Origin: an uncultured Clostridia bacterium
GTDB taxonomy: Bacteria; Bacillota; Clostridia; TANB77; CAG-508
Assembly (NCBI GenBank): GCA_928721915.1
Contig: CAKMVZ010000006.1
Span: 62,001 to 126,000, forward strand
Direction of reading: 5' to 3'
Length of the DNA: 64,000 bases
The notes under the pieces were generated by a model. The model ran no database searches. It was not told the origin of the DNA and was given only the letters and a program-made list of their open reading frames with translations. Below, in pieces: positions 49,596 through 59,102 of the stretch (position 1 is its first letter; each line of letters opens with the position of its first letter). The position numbers were made by a program, and so were the translations under genes.

Positions 49596-52271
49596 ATGGA
49601 AAAATTGGCGGATAAATATAATCCAAAAGATTTTGAGGAAAAATTATATAATGAATGGGAATCAAAAGGATACTTTAAACCAAGTGATGACGAATCAAAA
49701 GAAAGTTATTGTATTATGATGCCACCTCCAAATGTTACAGGAAAGCTTCATATGGGGCATGCTTTAGATGGTACAATTCAAGATGTTTTAATTAGATATA
49801 AAAGAATGAAAGGATATAGAACTTTATGGCTTCCAGGTACAGACCATGCAGCTATTTCTACTGAAATGAAGGTTGTTCAAAAATTAAAATCAGAAGGAAA
49901 GAGTAAAGCAGATTTAGGAAGAGAAAAATTTTTAGATGAAGCTTGGAGCTGGACAAAAGAATATGGAGGAATTATTCAAACTCAACAAAGAAAATTAGGT
50001 TGTTCTTGTGATTGGGATAGAAATAGATTTACATTAGATGAAGGAATGTCAGATGCAGTTTTAGAACAATTTATTAGACTTTATAATAAAGGATTAATTT
50101 ATAAAGGAAAAAGAATGGTAAATTGGTGTACAAGTTGCAAAACATCAATTTCTGACGCAGAAGTTGAGTACAAAGAAGAAAAATCACATTTATGGCATAT
50201 TCGTTATAAAATTACAGGAACTGAGGATGAATACATTGAAGTTGCAACAACAAGACCTGAAACAATGCTTGGAGACACTGCAGTTGCAGTTCATCCTGAT
50301 GATACAAGATATAAAAATTTAGTTGGAAAAACTTGTATTTTACCAATAATGAATAAAGAAATTCCAATAATTGCAGATGAATTTGTTGAAAAAGATTTTG
50401 GAACAGGTTGTGTTAAAATTACTCCAGCTCATGATATGAATGATTATCAAGCAGGATTAAGACATAACTTAGAAATTATAGAAGTTTTTGATGAAAGCTT
50501 TAAAATGGGAGATTTAGTTCCAGAATATAAAGGAATGGATTTATTAGAAGCAAGAGAGAAAATAGTAGAAAAGCTAAAAGAAATTGGTGCTTTAGTAAAA
50601 ACAGAGGATTATGTTCACAATGTTGCAAAATGTGAAAGATGTAAAAACACTATTGAACCTAAAATTTCTACTCAATGGTTTGTTTCAATGAAAGATTTAG
50701 CCAAAAGAGCAGCAGATGAAGTAAGAAATGGAAATACAAGGTTTGTTCCTAAAAGATATGAAAAACAATATTTTAATTGGTTAGATAATATTCAAGATTG
50801 GTGTATTTCTCGTCAATTATGGTGGGGACATAGAATTCCTGCGTATTACTGTGATAAATGTGGTCAAATAAATGTAGCTAAAACAAAACCTGAAAAATGC
50901 TCAAAATGTGGATGTACAAGCCTAACTCAAGATGAAGATACTTTAGATACATGGTTTAGTTCGGCTTTATGGCCATTTTCAACACTTGGCTGGCCAAATA
51001 CTGATTCTAAAGATTATAAAGATTTTTATCCAACTCAAGTTTTAGTTACAGGTTTTGATATTATAACATTTTGGGTATCAAGAATGATGTCACAGGGGTT
51101 AGAATTAACTGATGTTGCACCATTTAAAGATGTTTTAATTCATGGTATTGTAAGAGATAGTCAAGGAAGAAAAATGTCTAAAACGCTTGGAAATGGAATT
51201 GATCCATTAGACATAATTGAAAAATATGGTGCTGATAGTTTAAGATTTGCAGTTTTATCAGGAACAACAATGGGAAATGATATTAGATTTATGCCAGAAA
51301 AATTAGAACAAGCTTCAAATTTTGCAAATAAAATTTGGAATGCTGGTAAATTTATAACTAATTCAATTTCTTCTGATGAAGAGGTTATAGAATTTAGTGA
51401 TAAGGTTTGGGATAGAAATAAAAAAGAATATAATGCTGGAATGTTAAAAATTGAAGATAAATGGATTTTAAATAAATTAGATAAATTAATAGAAGATGTT
51501 ACTAAGAATTTTGAAAATTATGATTTAGGAATAGCACTTGATAATATTTACAATTTTATATGGAATGAATTTTGTGATTGGTATATTGAAATGTGTAAGC
51601 CTAGATTATACAGTGATAAAAAAGAGATTAAAGTACAAGTAAGTTATGTATTAGATTATGTTTTTGGAATATCTTTGAAGCTTCTTCATCCTTTTATGCC
51701 ATTTGTAACATCAGAAATTTATTCAAAATTAGTGAAATATAATGATAAAGAATTAATGATTTCAAAATGGCCTACAGTAAAAAATGAATTTATTTTCAAT
51801 AAAGAAGAATTAGAAGTTGAAAAATTAAAAAGAGTAGTTGTAGAAATTAGAAATATAAGAAGTGAAATGAATGTACATCCAAGTAAAAAATCAAAATTAA
51901 TTTTTATAACTGAAAATGAAGAAATTATTAAAGAATCTGAAGAATTTTTATTAAAACTTGGTTTTGCTAAAAAAATAGAGTTTGCAAAATCTGAAAAAGA
52001 AATTCCAGCTAATGCAGTTTCTATAGTTGTAGATGATATTAAATTATTTATTCCATTTGAGGAATTAGTTGATATTAAAGAAGAAATTGAAAGATTAACA
52101 AAAGAAGAAAAAAGACTTGAATCAGAAGTTATAAGAGGTGAAAAAATGCTTTCAAATCAAGGATTTATTTCTAAAGCTCCTGAAAGCAAAGTTAATGAAG
52201 AAAAAGAAAAATTAGCAAATTACAAAAACATGTTAGAAAGTGTAAAACAAAGATTAGCTAATTTAAAATAA
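49596..52271 (+). CDS. valS: Valyl-tRNA synthetase
   Basis: 891 aa, class I synthetase. HIGH motif as PPNVTGKLHMGHALDG near 47, a KMSKS motif as RKMSKTLGNG near 527, a zinc-type CGQ...CSKCG knuckle near 425-440, and the C-terminal coiled coil (about 825-890). It charges tRNA-Val and edits Thr. ATG follows AAGGAG at 49581. This 2.7-kb essential gene has no CGG codon, in contrast with its upstream neighbours. Confidence 0.97.
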   Translation: MEKLADKYNPKDFEEKLYNEWESKGYFKPSDDESKESYCIMMPPPNVTGKLHMGHALDGTIQDVLIRYKRMKGYRTLWLPGTDHAAISTEMKVVQKLKSEGKSKADLGREKFLDEAWSWTKEYGGIIQTQQRKLGCSCDWDRNRFTLDEGMSDAVLEQFIRLYNKGLIYKGKRMVNWCTSCKTSISDAEVEYKEEKSHLWHIRYKITGTEDEYIEVATTRPETMLGDTAVAVHPDDTRYKNLVGKTCILPIMNKEIPIIADEFVEKDFGTGCVKITPAHDMNDYQAGLRHNLEIIEVFDESFKMGDLVPEYKGMDLLEAREKIVEKLKEIGALVKTEDYVHNVAKCERCKNTIEPKISTQWFVSMKDLAKRAADEVRNGNTRFVPKRYEKQYFNWLDNIQDWCISRQLWWGHRIPAYYCDKCGQINVAKTKPEKCSKCGCTSLTQDEDTLDTWFSSALWPFSTLGWPNTDSKDYKDFYPTQVLVTGFDIITFWVSRMMSQGLELTDVAPFKDVLIHGIVRDSQGRKMSKTLGNGIDPLDIIEKYGADSLRFAVLSGTTMGNDIRFMPEKLEQASNFANKIWNAGKFITNSISSDEEVIEFSDKVWDRNKKEYNAGMLKIEDKWILNKLDKLIEDVTKNFENYDLGIALDNIYNFIWNEFCDWYIEMCKPRLYSDKKEIKVQVSYVLDYVFGISLKLLHPFMPFVTSEIYSKLVKYNDKELMISKWPTVKNEFIFNKEELEVEKLKRVVVEIRNIRSEMNVHPSKKSKLIFITENEEIIKESEEFLLKLGFAKKIEFAKSEKEIPANAVSIVVDDIKLFIPFEELVDIKEEIERLTKEEKRLESEVIRGEKMLSNQGFISKAPESKVNEEKEKLANYKNMLESVKQRLANLK

Positions 52272-52316
52272 CTTATTTGATTAAATTTTATGTAAAACTA
52301 AATAAAAGCAAATTTT

Positions 52317-52952
52317 ATGATTGAAAAAATTTTAAATATTTTATTTCCTAAAATGTGCTTAAACTGTGGAAAACAAGGAGAAGGTTATTTATGTTCTTCT
52401 TGTTTTCTTAAATCTAATTTTAAATTTAAAATTATTCCAGTGAAAAATAAGTGCTATAATTATTTGATTTATTTAGGAAAATATAAAAATGAAATTAGAA
52501 GAAAAATGTTAGATTTTAAGTTTTATAATAAAGCTTTTATAAATGAGTATTTTTTAGAATTTTTATTAAAGAATAAAAATATATGTGCTTTTTTAAAGAA
52601 TTTTGATTTAATTATACCTGTTCCAATGTTTAAAACAAAAAAGTTAAAAAGAGGATATAATCAAACCGAGCTTTTAGGAAAAAATCTTTCTAAAAAATTA
52701 GGATTAGAATATTTAGAAGATGTTTTAGTAAAAATAAAAGAAAATAGAACTCAGAGTTTGGTTTTAAAAAATGAAAGGAAACAAAATGTAAAAAATGTTT
52801 TTAAAATAAAGAATCCTTTTTATATAAAAAATAAAAAAATTATTTTAGTAGATGATATTTATACAACAGGAGCTACAATAGATGAATGTACTAAACTTTT
52901 AAAAAAATCCGGAGTAAAAGAGATTTTAGTATTAGTTATAGCAAAAGCTTAA
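52317..52952 (+). CDS. comFC: ComF family phosphoribosyltransferase-like protein
   Basis: 211 aa. An N-terminal zinc-binding CLNCGKQGEGYLCSSCF and a PRPP-type loop IILVDDIYTTGATIDEC (about 175-191), plus IPVPMFKTKKLKRGYNQTEL. ComFC homologues act in DNA uptake or, as phosphoribosyltransferase-like proteins, in nucleotide handling; the competence role is known in Firmicutes. No strong ribosome site precedes the ATG. Confidence 0.85.
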   Translation: MIEKILNILFPKMCLNCGKQGEGYLCSSCFLKSNFKFKIIPVKNKCYNYLIYLGKYKNEIRRKMLDFKFYNKAFINEYFLEFLLKNKNICAFLKNFDLIIPVPMFKTKKLKRGYNQTELLGKNLSKKLGLEYLEDVLVKIKENRTQSLVLKNERKQNVKNVFKIKNPFYIKNKKIILVDDIYTTGATIDECTKLLKKSGVKEILVLVIAKA

Positions 52953-53031
52953 GTTTTATTTTAAAATTTTATGTACAAAAAAATTTTTTTGATATATAAT
53001 AATAAAAACTAAAGAGGAAGATGAGGTAATA

Positions 53032-55026
53032 ATGGAAGATTTAGTTGAGAGTATTTTAGATTATGTAAGAGCTGATTATACTGATTATGCCATTATGATT
53101 AATGGTGAATGGGGAAGTGGAAAAACTTACTTTTGGAATAATAAAGTAAGAAATAAGATAGAATCACTTTCTTTAAATGGAAAAAAATATACCACTATTT
53201 ATATGTCTTTATATGGAATTTCAAATTTAGAGGATATTAGTAAAAAAATTTTTATTGAAACGACTCAACTTATGGATAAAAATTTGAAAAAATATATGGA
53301 TTCTCATGAAGAAAGTAGGATTCCAGAATATGCAAAAACAGGGCTTAATATGGCTAACTTTTTTGGCGTAACTCAAAACAGTGATAAAATGGACTATGCA
53401 AGTTTTTTTGCAACAGATGATAAAATTTTATGTTTTGATGATCTAGAAAGAGCAAATGTTGACGTTATAGATATTTTAGGATATATAAATAATTTTGTTG
53501 AGCATGATCATATAAAAACAATCATAATTTGTAATGAAAAAGAACTTTCAGCAAAATTAAAGAGCTCAAATCTAGAAATGAAAACATTTATCGCAACATA
53601 TATTTTGGATAAAGAAGGCGGACTTTTAAATTCTGATAAACCAATGGTTGAAAAAATTAGTGACAAGATAGAATATGTTTTTGATAAAGCAAATGATTAT
53701 GAAAGAATTAAGGAAAAATTAATTGGTGAAACTTTCGAATATGTTCCAAAATTTAATTATATAATAGATGGACTGCTTATGAGATATTACAAAAATGAAG
53801 AATTGATGAAGTTTTTAAGAGAACATACATCACTTATTACATCAACTTTTGTTAAAAGTGGAACTAGAAATTTGAGAATTTTAAAACATGCTTTAAATGA
53901 TTTTAGTAAAGTTTATGAGGTTGTGAATAAATATTATCCAAATACAAAACTAAGAGTACTTCAGACTATGCTTATATTTACAATTGCTGTTTCTTTTGAA
54001 ATTAAAGCTGGTAAAATTACAAAAGATAAATTTGTTACTATTGAAAGTAATGAAGAATATAAGTCAATTTTGGTTTCTTCAAGAGTTTTAATGGATAATC
54101 GTCAATTTTATATTAAAGAATTTGATAATAATTATTATTTTAACTTTAAATCAGATTATAGATTTTTTAAGTTTATTGAAATTTATGTAAGAACTAGAAT
54201 TTTTGACATGAAAGCATTTAAAAAAGATATGGAATGTATTATAAATACAATAGATACAGAAAAATTGCCAGGATATAAAAGATTATTAACAGAAGAATAC
54301 TGGAAAATTTCTGATGATAAATTTCCAGAAATTATAGAAGAAGTTATTGGAAATATTAAAGATGGAAGCTTAAAATTGATTGAAATTGTTAAACTTTTTG
54401 CATATTTTAGTTATTTTAGTAAAAGAGACTTGATTGATTATAAGATTTCAGATTTAAAAGAAATGTTTTTAGAGTCAATGGATAAGGCAGCTAAAAACTC
54501 TGAATATTGTGATAATTTTGAACAAGAACTTTCAAGAATTGGACTAGATGTAGGAGAAGAGATGGATGAAATTATTGCGCATTTTAATAAATTAAATGAT
54601 AAATTAAAAGATGAGATGTATAGAAAACAAGCAGAAAATATATTTAAATGTATTCCAATGAAAATGGAAGTATTTTACGATAAATTTGCAGAATGTATGG
54701 ATAAACCAATTTTAAATCATTATGATCCATATCAAATGTTCCAAAGAATTACTTGTGCAAGTAATGAAGATATAGTTTTAATTAAAGAAATGCTAGTAAA
54801 TAGATTTAAAAAATATAGAGATGAGCTAGTTTTAGAAGCGCCATTTATTAAAAAACTTCAAAAAGTTTTAGAAGATTATTGTAAAGGAAAAGATACAAGT
54901 ATAAAAATTGTAATGCTAAAAGAATTTGCAAATGATTTAAATGAAATAATTGGGATGTATTCAGATGATGAATTAAAAGAAAATGTAACTGATGATGATT
55001 TACTTTTATCATTAGATGAATTATAA
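53032..55026 (+). CDS. KAP family P-loop NTPase
   Basis: 664 aa. Walker A INGEWGSGKTYFW at about 21-33 and Walker B ILCFDDLERAN near 138-148, followed by a sensor-type IIICNEKEL; together the KAP NTPase pattern. No clear TM segments are inserted in the ATPase domain, unlike many KAP proteins. The C-terminal 400 residues are mainly helical and of unknown role. KAP NTPases often accompany phage-defence or membrane-associated systems. No CGG codon. Behind GAGGAAG. Confidence 0.82.
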   Translation: MEDLVESILDYVRADYTDYAIMINGEWGSGKTYFWNNKVRNKIESLSLNGKKYTTIYMSLYGISNLEDISKKIFIETTQLMDKNLKKYMDSHEESRIPEYAKTGLNMANFFGVTQNSDKMDYASFFATDDKILCFDDLERANVDVIDILGYINNFVEHDHIKTIIICNEKELSAKLKSSNLEMKTFIATYILDKEGGLLNSDKPMVEKISDKIEYVFDKANDYERIKEKLIGETFEYVPKFNYIIDGLLMRYYKNEELMKFLREHTSLITSTFVKSGTRNLRILKHALNDFSKVYEVVNKYYPNTKLRVLQTMLIFTIAVSFEIKAGKITKDKFVTIESNEEYKSILVSSRVLMDNRQFYIKEFDNNYYFNFKSDYRFFKFIEIYVRTRIFDMKAFKKDMECIINTIDTEKLPGYKRLLTEEYWKISDDKFPEIIEEVIGNIKDGSLKLIEIVKLFAYFSYFSKRDLIDYKISDLKEMFLESMDKAAKNSEYCDNFEQELSRIGLDVGEEMDEIIAHFNKLNDKLKDEMYRKQAENIFKCIPMKMEVFYDKFAECMDKPILNHYDPYQMFQRITCASNEDIVLIKEMLVNRFKKYRDELVLEAPFIKKLQKVLEDYCKGKDTSIKIVMLKEFANDLNEIIGMYSDDELKENVTDDDLLLSLDEL

Positions 55027-55112
55027 AATTTACAAAAAGCTTTTATTTTAAGGATATTTTAAGTTTAAGGGATTATATTAATAATCAATAAAATCCCCAA
55101 AAATAAAAAATG

Positions 55113-55157
55113 AAAATGCTAAAAGAAATTAGGAAAGTTTTCTTTTAGCATTTTTGT
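55113..55157 (+). terminator. Terminator after the KAP gene
   Basis: AAAATGCTAAAAGA / TCTTTTAGCATTTTT stem with a 14-nt loop. Confidence 0.75.
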
Positions 55158-55269
55158 TTTTTATTACTTGATATAAGAAAAATTATAGGTTATACTATTT
55201 TATGAAAAAATTAATTTTAGGTAGAAATTATTGTTAGTTTTAGAATAAATAGCTTTGAGGTATAGATAT

Positions 55270-55827
55270 ATGGGAATGTCAGTTCAAGAATATAGAAATT
55301 TAGTTTTAAGTGAGAATAATAAAAAGCCGAAATATCAATTAAGAGGGAAAGTTAATCATGATTTAGGAAAAAATTTTGAAGAGAGAATTGAGTCAATATG
55401 TGAAGTTTATGAAATGAATAATATGGCTAAAATTGAAAAAACGCCAGAACCAATGAAAATTTTAAAACATATTGAAAATGGTCATTTTGAAACGATTTTT
55501 ACAAAATCAGCTCAACCAGATTTTAAAGGAACAATAAAAGGTGGAAAAACTATTGTATTTGATGCAAAGTTTACTGAACTCGATAAAATAAATTATGCAG
55601 TTTTAAGCGATTATCAAAGAGAAACTCTAATTAGCTATAAAAATTTAGGAGCAGAAGCGTTTGTTTTAGTAGGCTTCATTTCAGGAAATATATATAAAAT
55701 AGATATTGATATTTGGAACAACATGAAAGAACAATTTGGAAGAAAATATATAAAAGAAGAGGAACTAAAAAATTTAAATTTCAAAGCAAAATTGGACAAA
55801 AATGGAGTAGAAAATTTTTTAGAATAA
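55270..55827 (+). CDS. RecU-like Holliday junction resolvase / PD-(D/E)XK nuclease
   Basis: 185 aa from ATG 55270 (GAGG 9 nt upstream; an in-frame TTG at 55255 is less likely). RecU pattern: NHDLGKNFEERIESIC, SAQPDFKGTIKGGKTIVFDAKFTE (the acidic and Lys catalytic residues, quoted in part), YQRETLISYKNLGAEAFVLVG. It probably cuts branched DNA. The shortened N terminus and placement by a KAP NTPase could instead point to a mobile or defence nuclease. Confidence 0.7.
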   Translation: MGMSVQEYRNLVLSENNKKPKYQLRGKVNHDLGKNFEERIESICEVYEMNNMAKIEKTPEPMKILKHIENGHFETIFTKSAQPDFKGTIKGGKTIVFDAKFTELDKINYAVLSDYQRETLISYKNLGAEAFVLVGFISGNIYKIDIDIWNNMKEQFGRKYIKEEELKNLNFKAKLDKNGVENFLE

Positions 55828-55832
55828 AAATT

Positions 55833-55880
55833 AAACTCTTAGAGAAAACTAAAATAAAAAGTTTTCTTTAAGAGTTTTTT
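55833..55880 (+). terminator. Terminator after the RecU-like gene
   Basis: AAACTCTTAGAGAAAAC / GTTTTCTTTAAGAGTTT stem with T7. Confidence 0.8.
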
Positions 55881-55958
55881 TAAATTAAAAACTTTTTTTA
55901 TTAAAAAAATATTTAAGATGAAAAAAGAGAAAATTTTGTTGAAATTGGACTAAAAGCC

Positions 55959-55987
55959 TTGAAAAAATATATGATATAATATATAAT
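55959..55987 (+). promoter_or_regulatory. Promoter of the 56-64 kb cluster
   Basis: TTGAAA (55959-55964), a 17-nt spacer, then TATAAT (55982-55987). A second, overlapping TATAAT lies at 55975. All eight following genes are on the same strand with gaps under 25 nt or overlaps. Confidence 0.6.
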
Positions 55988-56023
55988 ACATTTTAATTAA
56001 CATAAAATAGGAAAGAACAGGAA

Positions 56024-57514
56024 ATGAGAAATGTTTTTTTTAGGTTTAATTTAAATAAGAAAGTTAATAGAAATAAAAAGATAGCAATATTTTATCTAGG
56101 AAATATTTATGGAAATGATTTTAAAAAGATGAATTTAAATGAATTGCATAAATTATATGACAAATATGGAAAAAGAATTTATAAATTTATAGATGGAATA
56201 TATAGTTTGTTTGTCATAGATTATAAAATTAATAAAATATATGTATTTCAAGATTATTTTGGATATAATCAATGCTTATATTATTTTAAGGATAATAAAC
56301 AAATATGTTTTTCTAATGAATTGAAAAGCATTATTTTAAAAAATAAAAATGTTTGGAGTATAAATTATGAATCCGCTAAAAAATTTTTAAAAGAAGGTTA
56401 TATTTGTAATGAAAATACATTGATTGAAAAAATATATAAAATACCTAGTAAAAAATATTTAGAATTTGATATGAATACACATAAAGTAACATTAAAGAGA
56501 TATGATTATAAAGTTAATAAAATACCAAAAATTATCACTCCAGAATTATATGATAATATTTTTAGAAAAATTTGTACAAGTAATATTAATAATAAAGATA
56601 ATATATCAATTGCATTATCTTCTGGATATGATACAAATTATATTTTATATACATTAAATAATAGTAATTTTAAAATAGATGCTTTTTCAGTAGGTGGTTC
56701 TATTGGAAGAAATGAAGTACCAGATGCAAAGAAAATTGCTTCAATGTATAAAAATGTGAAATTTTATTCTAAACTAGTTAATGAAGAGACATTAAATTGT
56801 TACCCAGAAATAGTATGGATCTTAGAAGGAGCTGTTTATGAATCTGGTATTTTTTTACAATATGAATTGGCTAAAATGTTGAATCAGAATAATAAGGAAA
56901 ATATTGTTTTAGGAGAATGTGCAGATCAAGTATTAAATTATGACTTTTATCATCCATTATTAGAAAAAATAAAAAAAATTAAGTTTTGTTTTCCAAGAGA
57001 AATAAAGAAGAAATTTAAAGGATTAAACTATAAACCATATAAAAACACATATGATATGGCTTCTTATAAAATAATAAAAAAGAGTGGTATTATAATGAAT
57101 TATTTTTATGTTAACCCTGAATATCCATATACACGAAAAAAATTTATTGAAATTTCAAAAAAAGTTTCTATTAAGGGTGATAAACAAAAGAAATATCATA
57201 AAGAAGTTATAAATTTATTATTACCAAAAGCCATAACTAGTATATTAAAAAAAATTGGAGGAGCAACAGAGTTAAAAACGTTGTTTGTAGGAGATATTTC
57301 AATTGATAATATAAAAGAAGTATGTAAAAAAAGCAAATTTTATAAATACAAAAAGTTTGACGATATATTTTATGAAATAGATTATTATATGAAAATATTG
57401 TACTTGGAGTTATTTGAAAAAATTTTTTTAGAAAATAATCAAAAATATATAAGTAAAAAAATAAATGATTTAAAATTGGATTTTTTCTATCCAGAATTGA
57501 TAAAAGGAGAATAA
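56024..57514 (+). CDS. Asparagine-synthetase-like protein
   Basis: 496 aa. Overall layout of AsnB: an N-terminal glutaminase-like half (about 1-155; FIDGIYSLFVIDYKINKIYVFQD resembling the Ntn domain, quoted in part) and a PP-loop half beginning ISIALSSGYDTNYILY (about 190-205). The nucleophile Cys2 of glutaminase domains is absent (Met-Arg-Asn), and the PP-loop is SSGYDT instead of SGGxDS. So it may amidate or ligate using ammonia, or act as a lactam/isopeptide-forming enzyme as in peptide natural products. First gene of the cluster; GC and codon use resemble neighbours. Confidence 0.7.
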   Translation: MRNVFFRFNLNKKVNRNKKIAIFYLGNIYGNDFKKMNLNELHKLYDKYGKRIYKFIDGIYSLFVIDYKINKIYVFQDYFGYNQCLYYFKDNKQICFSNELKSIILKNKNVWSINYESAKKFLKEGYICNENTLIEKIYKIPSKKYLEFDMNTHKVTLKRYDYKVNKIPKIITPELYDNIFRKICTSNINNKDNISIALSSGYDTNYILYTLNNSNFKIDAFSVGGSIGRNEVPDAKKIASMYKNVKFYSKLVNEETLNCYPEIVWILEGAVYESGIFLQYELAKMLNQNNKENIVLGECADQVLNYDFYHPLLEKIKKIKFCFPREIKKKFKGLNYKPYKNTYDMASYKIIKKSGIIMNYFYVNPEYPYTRKKFIEISKKVSIKGDKQKKYHKEVINLLLPKAITSILKKIGGATELKTLFVGDISIDNIKEVCKKSKFYKYKKFDDIFYEIDYYMKILYLELFEKIFLENNQKYISKKINDLKLDFFYPELIKGE

Positions 57515-57516
57515 TT

Positions 57517-58518
57517 ATGGAAAAAATGACTTTTATCGTTACTAATTCTTGTAATCTTAGATGTAAACATTGTTTTGTTGATGCTGGCTTGAAAATAGAA
57601 AATGAGTTATCTATAGAAGAAAAATATAAAGCTATTGATAATTTACATAAACTTGGAATAAAAAAAGTAACATTTAGTGGAGGTGAACCTTTATTAGATA
57701 AAAATCTATTTAAATATATGAAATATGTTAAAGATAAGAAAATGAAAATAGGTTTTTTGACGAATGGGTTGTTATTAACAGATGAAAAACTTGAAATTTT
57801 AAAAGAATTAGTTGATTCTTTTAGTATAACTTTTTATACACGAGATATAGTTGGAATGAATATTGATATATATAATAATTACTTTCAAAAAACATTAATA
57901 AATTTAAAAAAAATATCCAACATGAAATTTTCATTTAAGATAACGATACCGATTTCTAAAACAAATCAAAATGAAGCTAAAGAATTAGTAAATATATTGT
58001 ATAATGAAAAAATAAAACCAAAAACAGTAAGGGTTTACATGATAACACCAATAGGTAGAGGAAAAAAACATAGAGATTTATGCACAGAAAATTTTAATTG
58101 TTTAGATTTTTATCGAAAATTACCTGAAAATATAAAAAAATCTGATTTTAATATAAGCATTGAATATTCAAGTGTTGAAAAAAATACTGCAAAAGATATT
58201 GGATTGTTTGAATATTGTACATTATTAAAATATTCTTCTAAATATTATATAAATAGATATGGAGATCCGCATATGGATGCGAATGGAGATTTATATTTAT
58301 GTGGATTATTAATGAGAAATAAAAAATATTGTATAGGAAATATAATAAAAAATACTAAAGAAGAGATTATAAAAAATATTGATTTTGTTGTTGGCTTAAT
58401 CAGAAAAAGAGAGGGAGGAGATTGTTGCCCAAGTTTAAATAGAAATTCAAACGAATGTGAAGAATTGGTATGTCCTGTTATATATAATTCAAATAATTTA
58501 AAAGGGGATAGAAAATGA
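57517..58518 (+). CDS. Radical SAM protein
   Basis: 333 aa behind AAGGAG, 2 nt after the previous stop. SAM 4Fe-4S motif NSCNLRCKHCFVDAG (CxxxCxxC at residues about 12-19) and GGEPLL. A Cys-rich C-terminal end (CGLLM, CCPSLN, CEELVCP) suggests an auxiliary SPASM-like cluster, as found in peptide or cofactor modifying enzymes. It uses CGA for Arg twice. The next gene overlaps its stop by 4 nt. Confidence 0.88.
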   Translation: MEKMTFIVTNSCNLRCKHCFVDAGLKIENELSIEEKYKAIDNLHKLGIKKVTFSGGEPLLDKNLFKYMKYVKDKKMKIGFLTNGLLLTDEKLEILKELVDSFSITFYTRDIVGMNIDIYNNYFQKTLINLKKISNMKFSFKITIPISKTNQNEAKELVNILYNEKIKPKTVRVYMITPIGRGKKHRDLCTENFNCLDFYRKLPENIKKSDFNISIEYSSVEKNTAKDIGLFEYCTLLKYSSKYYINRYGDPHMDANGDLYLCGLLMRNKKYCIGNIIKNTKEEIIKNIDFVVGLIRKREGGDCCPSLNRNSNECEELVCPVIYNSNNLKGDRK

Positions 58519-59096
58519 ATATAGGAATTGATATAGATGGAGTTATTTTAGATTTTCAAGATAGAATTAGAGTATATTCAGAATGGTATGACTTAGAAGT
58601 ATTAAATAAATCTGGAACAAGAAAAAAAGACGAGATTTTAGTATGGAGAAGATATAATTGGACCAATGAAGAGGTAAATCAATTTGTTAACAGTACTTTT
58701 TATAAAGTTGCATCAGAATGTGAAATTATACCGTTTGCAGATAAAGTTATATCAAAATTAAAACAAGAAGATAATAAAGTAATAATAATTACAGCTAGAG
58801 GTAATCTGGGTGGAGATAAGATGGTAAATATTGCAAAAGAGCAATTAAAAAATGCAAATATTAAATATGATAAAATTTACTGGAATGTTTCTAATAAATC
58901 AGAAATTTGTAAAAGCGAAAAAATAGATTTTATGATTGATGATTATGCTGATATTTGTGAAGAGTTAGTTAATTCAAAAATAAGGACGATTTATTTTAGA
59001 GCAAAGGATAATAGAAAGTTAGAAGAAAATTATTATTTAAAAGAAGTAAGTAATTGGGCAGAAATTTATAGGTATTTAAAAGAAAATGAGGTATAA
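58515..59096 (+). CDS. HAD-superfamily phosphatase, 5'-nucleotidase-like
   Basis: 193 aa, ATG overlaps the previous TGA. Motif I IGIDIDGVILDF (two Asp), IIITARGN for motif II and FMIDDYADIC for motif IV. Resembles the NT5C/YorS-type HAD family of deoxynucleotide or sugar phosphatases. In this cluster it may remove phosphate from a sugar or precursor. Confidence 0.82.
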   Translation: MNIGIDIDGVILDFQDRIRVYSEWYDLEVLNKSGTRKKDEILVWRRYNWTNEEVNQFVNSTFYKVASECEIIPFADKVISKLKQEDNKVIIITARGNLGGDKMVNIAKEQLKNANIKYDKIYWNVSNKSEICKSEKIDFMIDDYADICEELVNSKIRTIYFRAKDNRKLEENYYLKEVSNWAEIYRYLKENEV

Positions 59097-59102
59097 AAGA
59101 TT

